48,272 bases of DNA from contig CACZCR010000010.1 in assembly GCA_902779705.1 (NCBI GenBank), forward strand, positions 1 through 48,272, given 5' to 3'. Of the stretch, positions 10,868-19,193 are shown in pieces (the stretch's first letter is position 1; each line of letters opens with the position of its first letter). The position numbers were made by a program, and so were the translations under genes. The notes beneath the pieces were generated by a model, which saw only the letters and a program-made list of their open reading frames with translations, did not search any database and was not told the origin of the DNA. The DNA is from an uncultured Bacteroidales bacterium. Its GTDB lineage: Bacteria > Bacteroidota > Bacteroidia > Bacteroidales > Paludibacteraceae.

Positions 10868-13237
10868 TTATTTGAGCAATGCAAACTGTAGTACTTCGTC
10901 TATATCTTTGACGTAGTGAAAATGTAGTCCTTTGAGATAGATGTCGGGTATAGCATCCACATCTTTGCGATTGTCTTCGCAGAGTATGAGGTCCGTTATA
11001 CCGGCGCGTTTGGCAGCCAGTATCTTCTCTTTGACACCACCTATAGGCAGCACTTTGCCCCTAAGTGTCATCTCGCCGGTCATAGCTATACGGGCTCTGA
11101 CTTTGCGTTTGGTGAAGGCTGAGACGAGGGCCGTTGTCATCGTGATACCTGCCGACGGTCCGTCCTTAGGAATGGCTCCTTCCGGCACGTGTAAATGAAC
11201 GGATTGGGTCTCTATATCCTTGCGGTTGATGCCCAGCTGATCGGCGTGGGCTTTGATATATCCCAAAGCGATAGTGGCGGACTCTTTCATCACGTCACCA
11301 AGGTTTCCGGTAATAGTCAGCGTAGGTGTCTTAGAGTGAGAGAGTGAGGTCTCGATAAACAGTATTTCACCACCCACTTGTGTCCAAGCCAGTCCGGTGA
11401 CAACACCTATATACTTATTCGTCTCATACATCTCACGACTGAAGCGTGGCTGTCCCAGATAGTCGATGATATCCTCCGGTGTAGGGGAGATATTATACTC
11501 TTCGTCCAGGGCCAGTTTGGTATCTATCTTACGGCATATAGCAGCTATCTGTCTATCCAGTGAACGTACACCCGATTCGCGGGTATAGTTCTCTATAATG
11601 CGTGTGATGATAGGGGCGCTCAAACGCAGTTGCGAAGGTTTGATACCGTGGTTCTTCAGCTGTTTGGGGATGAGGTGCTGTTTGGCTATTTGCACTTTCT
11701 CCTCCACCAGATACCCCGTCATCTCTATCAACTCCATACGGTCGAGCAACGGCCGCGGAATAGTATCCAGACTATTAGCTGTAGCGATAAAAAGCACATG
11801 GCTCAGGTCGTAGTCGATATCCAGATAGTTGTCATGGAAAGTGCTGTTTTGTTCGGGATCAAGCACCTCAAGCAATGCCGAAGTGGGGTCTCCCTTATAG
11901 TCAGCACCTATCTTATCGATCTCATCAAGCACAAAAACCGGATTAGACGAATGCACCTTGCTCAGGTTCTCGATGATGCGTCCCGGCAATGCACCTATAT
12001 ACGTACGTCTGTGTCCGCGGATCTCCGACTCATCATGCAATCCGCCTAATGACACACGCGCATATTTGCGTCCCAGCGCCTCGGCTATCGAACGTCCCAA
12101 ACTGGTTTTACCAATACCCGGAGGACCATACAAGCATAGGATAGGGGAGGTAGAGGGGTGTTGTTTCTTCTCTTTGTCCGACCGAGCAGCCAGTTGGCGT
12201 TGCACAGCCAGGTATTCGATAATGCGCTCTTTGACCTTATCCATACCAAAATGGTCGTGGTCGAGCACCTCTTGGGCGTGCTGGATATCAAAATTATCCT
12301 CGGTCATCACGTTCCACGGCAGCGAGAGCATGGTCTCCAAGTAGTTCTGCTGCACGGCAAACTCCGCCGAATCCTGATGCATCCGTTGTAGTTTCTTGAG
12401 CTGCTGGTCAAACGTCTGTGCCGCTTTCTCGGGCCAGTTCATCGCCTTAGCCCGCTGCTCCATATCATGAATGGTCTCCTCGCTGGTGTCTCCCAACTCA
12501 CGCTGGATGGTCTCCATCTGTTTGCTGAGGAAATATTCGCGTTGCTGTTTCTCGATATTCGCTTTGGCCTTGTGCATGATCTCATCCTTCATCTTGATCA
12601 TATCTGCCTCTTTATTAAGCAGTTCGAGCAGATGAAATCCGCGCTCTTTGATCGAGTCGTAGCTCAGTAATTGTTGTCTGTCAGCAGAAGTCTGATTAAA
12701 CATATTGGCGCTGATATAGTTGATCAGAGTAGGGATATTATGGATACTCTTGATCATTATCTGCGCTTCGGAGGGCAGATCCGCCACTCGCGAGAAGATA
12801 AAAGCGGCTTGTTCCTTGATATTGTCGGCTATAGCCTTAAACTCCGGATCGTCTTTGTCAGGAAACTGTTCGGGCAACTCCGTCACAGTAGCTTGTAGTA
12901 CGCCGTCTACGGTGGCAAAATCGGATGCCTTGACGCGGCATTCGCCTTGCACAAACGCCACCAATTCATCTTTGATATCCATCACATTCACCACACGAGC
13001 AGATGTACCGATATCGTATAGGTTTTCCGCCTTCGGATCTTGTTCATCAGGATCTTTCTGGCACAAGACAACGATCGTTTGGTTGAGCTTTTGTGCTTGC
13101 GTCACCAATTGGCGCGTATAGTCACGCGTGATAGTGATCGGCATCAATATACCGGGGAAGAGTGTCTTGTTCTTGAAAGGAAGAACCTTAACGCCTTCCT
13201 GTGTGTAGGGTATGTCTTCCGGAGTATTATTTAACAT
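10868..13237 (-). CDS. lon: ATP-dependent serine protease Lon
   Basis: 789 residues. A cytosolic AAA+ protease that degrades misfolded and regulatory proteins. It has an N-terminal substrate-recognition domain (about 15-210), a coiled segment (about 215-310), an AAA+ module with Walker A GPPGIGKT at 371-378 and Walker B VFVLDEIDKIG, and a C-terminal serine-lysine protease domain with the nucleophile in DGPSAGITM (around residue 690) and the Lys in GGVKEKILAAKRAG. Length is normal for bacterial LonA. It lies 52 bases downstream of fabD on the same strand with only a weak promoter-like word (TACATTTG near 13254), so it is probably cotranscribed with fabD. Confidence 0.97.
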   Translation of the reverse strand: MLNNTPEDIPYTQEGVKVLPFKNKTLFPGILMPITITRDYTRQLVTQAQKLNQTIVVLCQKDPDEQDPKAENLYDIGTSARVVNVMDIKDELVAFVQGECRVKASDFATVDGVLQATVTELPEQFPDKDDPEFKAIADNIKEQAAFIFSRVADLPSEAQIMIKSIHNIPTLINYISANMFNQTSADRQQLLSYDSIKERGFHLLELLNKEADMIKMKDEIMHKAKANIEKQQREYFLSKQMETIQRELGDTSEETIHDMEQRAKAMNWPEKAAQTFDQQLKKLQRMHQDSAEFAVQQNYLETMLSLPWNVMTEDNFDIQHAQEVLDHDHFGMDKVKERIIEYLAVQRQLAARSDKEKKQHPSTSPILCLYGPPGIGKTSLGRSIAEALGRKYARVSLGGLHDESEIRGHRRTYIGALPGRIIENLSKVHSSNPVFVLDEIDKIGADYKGDPTSALLEVLDPEQNSTFHDNYLDIDYDLSHVLFIATANSLDTIPRPLLDRMELIEMTGYLVEEKVQIAKQHLIPKQLKNHGIKPSQLRLSAPIITRIIENYTRESGVRSLDRQIAAICRKIDTKLALDEEYNISPTPEDIIDYLGQPRFSREMYETNKYIGVVTGLAWTQVGGEILFIETSLSHSKTPTLTITGNLGDVMKESATIALGYIKAHADQLGINRKDIETQSVHLHVPEGAIPKDGPSAGITMTTALVSAFTKRKVRARIAMTGEMTLRGKVLPIGGVKEKILAAKRAGITDLILCEDNRKDVDAIPDIYLKGLHFHYVKDIDEVLQFALLK

Positions 13238-13289
13238 AATCCCAATTAAGTATTCAAATGTATAAACGAATCAGCCATCCATAGACGGA

Positions 13290-14159
13290 TTAGCCGACGA
13301 AGACTTCTTGATTGATTTTGCGAACGAGACCTTTGAGTACATCGCCCGGACCAAACTCATAGAATTCGGTAGCGCCGTCCACAATCATATTCTTGATGGT
13401 TTGTGTCCAGCGTACAGGCGAAGTGAGCTGAGAAAGAAGATTCTCACGAATAGCCATCGGGTCTGTTTGCGGATATGCATTGGTGTTCTGATAGATCGGA
13501 CAGATCGGCTCAAAGAACTCGGTATTGAGAATCGCTTCTTTGAGTTCCTCGGCTGCCGGCTGCATCAGCGGTGAATGGAAAGCGCCGCCTACTTGCAGTC
13601 TCAGGGCACGTTTGGCGCCGTTCTCCTTAAGCAATTCGCACGCGCGCTCAACACCGGAAACTGTACCGGAAATAACTACTTGTCCCGGGCAGTTGAAATT
13701 GGCTGCTACTACTACATCTCCCGTCACTTGTTGGCAAATCTGATCCACTCGATCATCAGCCATACCAAGTACAGCAGCCATCGTAGACTGCTGTAATTCA
13801 CAGGCTTTCTGCATCGCACGGGCACGTTTTTGTACCAACAACAGCGCGTCCTCAAAGCGAAGCGTATGGTTAACCACCAGCGCCGAATATTCGCCCAAAC
13901 TATGACCTGCTACCATCTGTGGCTGGTCTATCGTCATCACGCGGTTTGCCACTACTGAATGCAGAAAAACAGCCGGCTGCGTTATATCGGTTTGTTTGAG
14001 TTGTTCAGCAGTGCCGTTGAACATGATATCTGTTAAGCGAAAACCTAATACTTCATTGGCACGCTCGCACAAATCGCGCGCCTCCGGGTACGCCTCATAT
14101 AAGTCTTTACACATCCCCTCAAATTGAGAGCCTTGACCGGGAAAAATAAATGCTTTCAT
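13290..14159 (-). CDS. fabD: malonyl-CoA:ACP S-malonyltransferase
   Basis: 289 residues. Loads malonyl units on acyl carrier protein to feed fatty-acid elongation in the cytosol. It has the family start FPGQGSQFEGM, the nucleophile elbow AGHSLGE (Ser87) and the catalytic His in GGAFHSPLM, plus the QTDITQPAVF segment. The protein is full length. Its promoter is at 14182-14213, 22 bases upstream of the ATG, and it is the first gene of a fabD-lon unit. Other fatty-acid synthesis genes are not adjacent. Confidence 0.96.
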   Translation of the reverse strand: MKAFIFPGQGSQFEGMCKDLYEAYPEARDLCERANEVLGFRLTDIMFNGTAEQLKQTDITQPAVFLHSVVANRVMTIDQPQMVAGHSLGEYSALVVNHTLRFEDALLLVQKRARAMQKACELQQSTMAAVLGMADDRVDQICQQVTGDVVVAANFNCPGQVVISGTVSGVERACELLKENGAKRALRLQVGGAFHSPLMQPAAEELKEAILNTEFFEPICPIYQNTNAYPQTDPMAIRENLLSQLTSPVRWTQTIKNMIVDGATEFYEFGPGDVLKGLVRKINQEVFVG

Positions 14160-14181
14160 GTTTAATTACTCAATTTGGGTA

Positions 14182-14213
14182 CAAAAGTACAAAAAAATTG
14201 TGACATATGCAAA
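14182..14213 (-). promoter_or_regulatory. Bacteroidales promoter for fabD-lon
   Basis: TTTG (14210-14213) followed by CATATGT, a 20-nt spacer, then TACTTTTG (14182-14189). Confidence 0.8.
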
Positions 14214-14281
14214 AAAAAGTGATACTTTTTAAGATTCATTAGTCATTTTTTAATACATACTACCCTATCCTACGGCCGTAA

Positions 14282-15838
14282 CTACCTGTGAATGTAGATC
14301 ATATACTGATATTTGGATCTATCCACAGGAGTATAGCCATTACGTTGCAACATCTGTTCAAAAGCCGAATAGCGGTCGCGATATTGTGGTTTGGTTTTGA
14401 AATGCGGTGAGTAAGCGCAGAATACAACGGGTTGACGTCGAACAATCTGCGGTTCGTATTTAGCGGTATAGACCGAGTCAAATATATTGGACCAAAACTC
14501 ATTATAATACCCTGCTTGACAATTAGTTACAGAGCGTATCAAATGTAGGTCTTGACCGACAGCAAGTATTGAATCCTGCCGGCTATAGCGTTCACCATCT
14601 GCTTGTAGCTGGGCAATGCGGGCGTTGTTAGCGGAGTCGATATAGAGTCCTTGATATGGTGCAACAGAGGCGCATACAGTGGATGTGGTCAGGTCAGAGT
14701 TGCCGATAGAAGAGTGACAAAAACGGCCGGATTGGACAGAGGTAAAGCCAACGAGCACCAAGAAGAGGTAGGTCCGCATTTTGGCAGCATATGCCGTAGG
14801 CAGCAGAGGAACGAGCACCAGTACCGCAGGAAAGAGTTTGAGCCATGCGACATCGGTACCCAAAGTAGCTACCGAGAGCAAGGCGGTAAACCATAGTAGA
14901 GTTTGACGGCGGGAGGCTAAGGCCAGCACAATACAGGCTGCCGACAAACAGTAGGTAAGGTTAGTATTATACCACTGTTTACCAAAGAAATAGAAGGTGA
15001 AGTACCCTACTCCAACCGCTATAGGAATCGTCCAATGCCACGAGCGGCGTCCGATAGCCAATATACCGTACCACAAGGCAGCAAAACCCAGTAATAAGGC
15101 GCCTTTGCTCCACAGATTTTCGATCATTTTCGATAGGCCGTGTGTCCCTCCCATCGACGGATCGACTGTAGACCAGGAAAGCATATCCATCGATAGGCCG
15201 TAGATCACTCCTGCTGCAGCAATAGTGGAAATGAAAGCAGATGCTATAACGGCTATACCGCCTTGCAAGTTGACTTTGCCCACTATGCGCAGCACCATAT
15301 AGAACAGTACAGCAAGCGGGATGACAACTAGGATATTAGGAAACCGTACCGCTATAGCCAAGCCGGTGAGCAAGCCGATAACTACTCCTCTTAACAGTGT
15401 TGGTTGCTGTCTATACCGAACAGCCGTCAGTGCTATCATTGATAGCAAAAAGACCGTTAGTGTGCCCGGCGACAGCTCCTGGAAAGCACCATAACCCATC
15501 ATCCAGTAGGCCAAAGCCAGCCAGTGAAGGTGGTCTTGACGCTGCCGAGGGCTGAGTAGCAGACAGTATGGCAACGCGATAGCAAGGACGGTTAGTCCCC
15601 ACCCTACAAGCCTGAGCGATAGTAGTTTAGCGCCAAACAGCCGAACGCATAGGTGGCCAAACAACAAACTACCTGCCGACATCCATCCTCCGTCCAAATG
15701 CTGATATTTATGCAGCCAGTACAGCGGATCCATATGGTTTCCGAAGCCGGCGTAGACGAACCACAGCGTCCAAGCCAGTGAGGCGAGGAGCAGCATCCAT
15801 TGGAGAGCGGGGCGTAGATATCGGTAGACAATGGACAT
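14282..15838 (-). CDS. GT-C-like polytopic membrane glycosyltransferase candidate
   Basis: 518 residues with about ten hydrophobic helices and a soluble C-terminal tail. The start at 15838 (MSIVYRYLRP) overlaps the stop of the aminotransferase gene as ATGA. The first loop after helix 1 carries GNHMDPLYWLHKYQHLDGG, placing acidic residues where GT-C enzymes (ArnT/PMT type) have their catalytic Asp, and RFPNILVV follows a later helix. No named family is certain. As the last gene of the amino-sugar cassette it is the natural candidate to move a sugar from a polyprenyl-phosphate carrier to an acceptor outside the inner membrane, as ArnT does. That role is inferred from topology and neighbours. 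Confidence 0.65.
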   Translation of the reverse strand: MSIVYRYLRPALQWMLLLASLAWTLWFVYAGFGNHMDPLYWLHKYQHLDGGWMSAGSLLFGHLCVRLFGAKLLSLRLVGWGLTVLAIALPYCLLLSPRQRQDHLHWLALAYWMMGYGAFQELSPGTLTVFLLSMIALTAVRYRQQPTLLRGVVIGLLTGLAIAVRFPNILVVIPLAVLFYMVLRIVGKVNLQGGIAVIASAFISTIAAAGVIYGLSMDMLSWSTVDPSMGGTHGLSKMIENLWSKGALLLGFAALWYGILAIGRRSWHWTIPIAVGVGYFTFYFFGKQWYNTNLTYCLSAACIVLALASRRQTLLWFTALLSVATLGTDVAWLKLFPAVLVLVPLLPTAYAAKMRTYLFLVLVGFTSVQSGRFCHSSIGNSDLTTSTVCASVAPYQGLYIDSANNARIAQLQADGERYSRQDSILAVGQDLHLIRSVTNCQAGYYNEFWSNIFDSVYTAKYEPQIVRRQPVVFCAYSPHFKTKPQYRDRYSAFEQMLQRNGYTPVDRSKYQYMIYIHR

Positions 15839-17004
15839 CAGGCAAAGAACTGTTGGATAGTGTTGCAGATTTGATCTACCTGCTCGAGTGTCAGATCGTA
15901 GAAGAGCGGCAGACGTACCAAACAATCGGCATATCTGTCACATTCGGGCAGTTGGCGTCCGTCGTGGCGTGTACGGTAGTACTCGGACGAATGGAGGCTC
16001 AGGTAGTGGAATACCGCTCCTACACCATTTTCTTTTAGGTACTTGATAAAGGCTGTACGGCGCTCAAAATCAGGGAATACCAGATAGAACATATGCGCAT
16101 TGTTGGTGGCATATTCAGGCAGATCAGGCATCGCAAAATGTCCCTGTTCAGATAGTGGTTGCAGTTGTTTGTAATAGTACTCCCACAACTGTCTGCGTTT
16201 GTTTTGGATGTCATCTATATTCTCCAGTTGAGCCCACAGGAAAGCGGCGTTTACTTCGCTTGGCAGGAAGGAGGAACCCATATCCACCCATCCGTATTTA
16301 TTGACCTCACCGCGGAAGAACTCGGCACGGTTAGTACCTTTCTCCCAGATGATCTCTGCGCGTCGAACGAATCGTTTGTCGTTGACCACCAGCAATCCAC
16401 CCTCACCTCCGGCGGTGATGTTTTTAGTCTCATGGAACGAGAACGCAGCCAGATGCCCTATACCTCCCAACGGCATAGGTGATTGATAATTGGTGATCGG
16501 CGAATGATCCGACGGGGATATATAGTAACCATCGATGGCTTGTGCGGCATCTTCGACCACCAACAGGTTGTGGCGTTGTGCCACTGTCATAATAGCATCC
16601 ATGTCACATGCTACACCGGCATAATGAACCGGTACGATGACCTTGGTACGGGGGGTGATAAGTGACTCAAGGGTCCCAGCATCGAGGTTAGGATTGCGTT
16701 TCATAGAGTCGGCAAAGACCACTTTGGCTCCTTCGCGCAAAAAGGCCAAGGCTGTAGAAACAAAGGTGTAAGACGGGATAATGACTTCGTCACCCGGTTG
16801 AAGTTCGCATAGCATAGCACACATCTCCAGCGCATCGGTACCGGAGGTGGTTAGTAGCGTTTTGCGAAAGCCGTAACGTTGTTCGAACCAAGCTTGGCAG
16901 CGTTTGGTGAACTTGCCGTTGCCGGACAGTTTTCCTTCATAGACAGCTTCATACATGTAATGAGCTTCTTTGCCTGTGAGATGAGGTTGATTGAAATTAA
17001 TCAT
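15838..17004 (-). CDS. rffA: dTDP-4-amino-4,6-dideoxygalactose transaminase (WecE/RffA)
   Basis: 388 residues. A PLP-dependent sugar aminotransferase of the DegT/DnrJ/EryC1/StrS class that makes dTDP-4-amino-4,6-dideoxy-galactose from the 4-keto sugar and glutamate. The whole length follows E. coli WecE closely: FTKRCQAWFEQRYG, PGDEVIIPSYTFVSTALAF, VIVPVHYAGVACDMD and the PLP lysine K194 in SFHETKNITAGGEGG. There is an extra low-complexity insert at about residues 161-177 (SPSDHSPITNYQSPM) not expected in WecE and encoded by repeat-like DNA. It overlaps the downstream GT-C-like gene (ATGA). No rmlA or rmlB is nearby, so the dTDP-sugar must come from elsewhere. Confidence 0.92.
   Translation of the reverse strand: MINFNQPHLTGKEAHYMYEAVYEGKLSGNGKFTKRCQAWFEQRYGFRKTLLTTSGTDALEMCAMLCELQPGDEVIIPSYTFVSTALAFLREGAKVVFADSMKRNPNLDAGTLESLITPRTKVIVPVHYAGVACDMDAIMTVAQRHNLLVVEDAAQAIDGYYISPSDHSPITNYQSPMPLGGIGHLAAFSFHETKNITAGGEGGLLVVNDKRFVRRAEIIWEKGTNRAEFFRGEVNKYGWVDMGSSFLPSEVNAAFLWAQLENIDDIQNKRRQLWEYYYKQLQPLSEQGHFAMPDLPEYATNNAHMFYLVFPDFERRTAFIKYLKENGVGAVFHYLSLHSSEYYRTRHDGRQLPECDRYADCLVRLPLFYDLTLEQVDQICNTIQQFFA
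16473..16524 (-). repeat. repeat-like in-frame insertion inside rffA
   Basis: A stretch built from GATCACC/AATCACC and ATTATC-type words (coding strand) encodes a Ser/Pro-rich insert in a loop before the PLP lysine, where WecE proteins are shorter. It looks like an intergenic low-complexity repeat now inside the gene. Confidence 0.5.
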
Positions 17005-17008
17005 ATTA

Positions 17009-17051
17009 TTGACGATTTGACAATTTACAATTTACGATTTATTGACGATTT
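17009..17051 (-). repeat. low-complexity direct repeats between SMR gene and rffA
   Basis: Two copies of TTGACGATTT (17009-17018 and 17042-17051) flank ACAATTTACAATTTACG-type words. They fill nearly the whole 45-base gap upstream of the downstream SMR gene's stop codon. Confidence 0.8.
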
Positions 17052-17385
17052 ATAGGAAAAAGACGACTACTCCGATTAGTATGACGCCTATGGCGACAGC
17101 TTTACGCCGTGTGATGGGTTCGGCAAAGACGATCCATGCCGCCACGGGAACAAGCAGGTAGTTGATACACTCAATGATGCTGACCTCTTGTGCCAGAACG
17201 CCCATATGAATAGCCAGCAGATTAACGACCAAGCTAAGTACCATCAGTATATAGCCTCCGATGACCCATACATTGACATACTCGCGCCACCAGGAGGCGT
17301 GCGGCAAACGTGCGCTATGCTTGAGCATCATCTGCGACACGACGCCTATCAAGGCGCTAATGACCACTAGTATATATCCTATCAT
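17050..17385 (-). CDS. SMR/EamA-type four-helix membrane protein, second half of pair (ArnE/ArnF-like)
   Basis: 111 residues, almost entirely four hydrophobic helices, with the family feature of a conserved Glu in helix 4 (WIVFAEPITRRKAVAIGVILIGVVVFFL). It resembles the small subunits ArnE/ArnF that together flip undecaprenyl-phosphate-linked aminoarabinose across the inner membrane, and the wider SMR family. Its ATG overlaps the stop of a second such gene, so the two are made together and likely form a heterodimer. In this cassette it probably flips a lipid-linked amino sugar. A drug exporter is the alternative, but the neighbours argue against it. Confidence 0.8.
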   Translation of the reverse strand: MIGYILVVISALIGVVSQMMLKHSARLPHASWWREYVNVWVIGGYILMVLSLVVNLLAIHMGVLAQEVSIIECINYLLVPVAAWIVFAEPITRRKAVAIGVILIGVVVFFL

Positions 17386-17720
17386 GATTTGGCGTACAGG
17401 GCTATACCGACAATAATAATGCCGGTGGCTATCAACTTGGTAGACGTGATAGGTTCGTCATAAAATTTATGGAGTAGCAGCATAATGAATATCAGGCTGG
17501 TGCCTTTGAACATATATGCTGTACCGAGATCAAAAACTTTGAGTATCTGCTGCCATGCAACAGCATAGATACCGAGAGTGAGTATCAGTCCCGCAAAACC
17601 GAGGCACCACTCCCAGGTAAGAGGCTCTTGCAGTCCCGTATATTTGAGAATAACGGATATCGACGCATAGAACAGATATACGGCAATGAGTGCTATATAT
17701 TGGAGTATTATCTTAGTCAT
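17382..17720 (-). CDS. SMR/EamA-type four-helix membrane protein, first half of pair (ArnE/ArnF-like)
   Basis: 112 residues with four hydrophobic helices. The start at 17720 (MTKIILQYIALIAVYLF) is chosen over an upstream in-frame extension that would lie inside the acetyltransferase gene. It includes LTLGIYAVAWQQILKVFDLGTAYMFKGTSLIF, typical of EamA-like half-transporters, and a conserved EPIT motif also seen in its partner, indicating the pair arose by duplication. It overlaps the upstream acetyltransferase by 8 bases and the downstream partner by 4. Likely one subunit of a flippase for the lipid-linked sugar made by the rest of the cassette. Confidence 0.8.
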   Translation of the reverse strand: MTKIILQYIALIAVYLFYASISVILKYTGLQEPLTWEWCLGFAGLILTLGIYAVAWQQILKVFDLGTAYMFKGTSLIFIMLLLHKFYDEPITSTKLIATGIIIVGIALYAKS

Positions 17721-18261
17721 GCGGCAATGTTTTGACAGTTTTGGCAGGAACTCCGGCCACAAGGGTATAGTCCTCTACATCGTGTGTGACTACTGCTCCG
17801 GCGGCAATAATGGCTTCGCGTCCTATGCGGTGGCAGGACGGCAGGATAGTGACATTAGAGCCAATGTAGGCTTTGTCTTCGATGACGAGCGATGTCTGTG
17901 CGGTAGGATTGATACCTGTGCGTCTGAGCTCGGCTATATCATGCTCATGGGTCAGTATATGGGTGCCTTGCAGAATCCATACATCATTACCTATAGTCAG
18001 GTGGCCGGTATAGTCCAACAGCACATCGTGGCTGATAAACACATGTTGGCCAATAGCGATAGAGCCGGTATACTGCTGATGTTCGCGGTCGATATGAACA
18101 TGATGTCCTACATGCAGCCCCTTACCGGCCCTAAAGAGCCGTCTATACTTGGAATCGCGCCACTGAAGGCCGATAGGCAGGTCAAACCATACAGACATAA
18201 CGAGTCGCTGACCGATCATGCGATGCAGCTGTTGAAATGCATATTTCAGTTTTGGGCTCAT
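17713..18261 (-). CDS. hexapeptide-repeat (left-handed beta helix) acyltransferase
   Basis: 182 residues. The middle and C-terminal parts carry hexapeptide repeats ([LIV]GxxxX periodicity from about residue 55: SIAIGQHVFISHDV, LTIGNDVWILQGTHILTHEHDI, LVIEDKAYIGSNVTIL, RIGREAIIAAGAVVT, then GVPAKTVK). That is the classical xenobiotic/sugar acetyltransferase form with a His in the HEH segment as general base. It probably transfers an acetyl group, using acetyl-CoA, to the amino group made by the WecE-type enzyme or to a sugar hydroxyl. It overlaps both neighbours by a few bases within the cassette. Confidence 0.85.
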   Translation of the reverse strand: MSPKLKYAFQQLHRMIGQRLVMSVWFDLPIGLQWRDSKYRRLFRAGKGLHVGHHVHIDREHQQYTGSIAIGQHVFISHDVLLDYTGHLTIGNDVWILQGTHILTHEHDIAELRRTGINPTAQTSLVIEDKAYIGSNVTILPSCHRIGREAIIAAGAVVTHDVEDYTLVAGVPAKTVKTLPHD

Positions 18262-19193
18262 ACTATCTCTCCAATCATGAATTTGGGTCGTTGTTTGGTC
18301 TCGAGGAAGATGCGTCCTATGTACTCACCCAATACACCCAAGAAGGCGAAGTTGAGTCCGAATAGGAAGAGCATCAGCACCATCATACTGGTCCAACCGG
18401 CTACGACATTGCCTGTGATCTTATAGATGACAAGCGCCAGTGCTGCGAGCATTGATCCTAAGCATAGTATGCCTCCCAGATAGGTCACTATGCGGATGGG
18501 GAACATCGAGAAGGAGAAGATGCGTGCAAACGTAAGCGCCAGCATCTTGCGGAGGTTGTAGCCGCTTTTTCCGGCAAAGCGTGCGTCCCGTTTGAGCGGC
18601 ACAGGTACATACTTAGAGCCGATGTAATAGAGCAGGCTGACGGTGGTAGCGGTCTTCTCCGGGAAATTGCGTAGCTCTTCCACCACCGAACGACGCATGA
18701 CGCGGAAGATACCCAGTCGCGGTACGGTATGGATCTCGGTAATGGAGTTGGAGACGCGCTGGAAGAGGCGTGATACGGCCAGTTTGAGACGGCTGTCTTG
18801 TCGCTGTTCCCATTGTGCTATCGCCATAGTAGCCTGTTTGTCTGCCAGTAAGGCATCAATAAGCACGGGTATATCTTCCGGCCGGTCTTGCAGATCGGAG
18901 TCCATCAGTACCACCAGATCGTTGTTGGTCAACGATAGACCGGCAGCGATAGCACTTTGTTGTCCGAAATTACGGCTCAGACGCACAGCTCGAATATGAT
19001 CGTTGGTCTGACGCACTTTGAGCATCTCGCTCCACGAATCGTCACGGCTACCGTCATCCACGAGAATGATCTCGTATTCGTCAGTGATCTCTTCCATGAC
19101 AGGATGCAGACGGCGGTGGAGCTCGGCGATTACTTCTTGGTCATTGTAGATCGGTATAACTACCGAAATAGATTGTTGGTATTTCATATGCAT
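18258..19193 (-). CDS. GT2 polyprenyl-phosphate glycosyltransferase (GtrB/ArnC-like)
   Basis: 311 residues. An N-terminal GT-A domain with ISVVIPIYNDQE, the nucleotide-binding DDGSRDDS (about 46-53) and the metal-binding MDSDLQDRPED, then two C-terminal membrane helices (about 237-258 and 268-292) and the end segment GEYIGRIFLETKQRPKF. This is the hallmark layout of enzymes that load a sugar from a nucleotide donor onto undecaprenyl phosphate on the cytosolic face, such as ArnC, GtrB and YfdH. Two start codons are possible (19193 or 19187); the first overlaps the stop of the ATP-grasp gene by one base. With the SMR pair and GT-C-like proteins it forms an Arn-type lipid-linked sugar pathway. 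Confidence 0.9.
   Translation of the reverse strand: MHMKYQQSISVVIPIYNDQEVIAELHRRLHPVMEEITDEYEIILVDDGSRDDSWSEMLKVRQTNDHIRAVRLSRNFGQQSAIAAGLSLTNNDLVVLMDSDLQDRPEDIPVLIDALLADKQATMAIAQWEQRQDSRLKLAVSRLFQRVSNSITEIHTVPRLGIFRVMRRSVVEELRNFPEKTATTVSLLYYIGSKYVPVPLKRDARFAGKSGYNLRKMLALTFARIFSFSMFPIRIVTYLGGILCLGSMLAALALVIYKITGNVVAGWTSMMVLMLFLFGLNFAFLGVLGEYIGRIFLETKQRPKFMIGEIV

Noticed and set aside
13254..13285. Separate promoter for lon
   Set aside because: A TACATTTG word is present, but no TTTG lies 20 bases upstream as in all other promoters here.
17050..17720. Multidrug (EmrE-type) exporter pair
   Set aside because: Family alone would allow it, but overlap with the acetyltransferase, GT2 and aminotransferase genes points to a lipid-sugar flippase.
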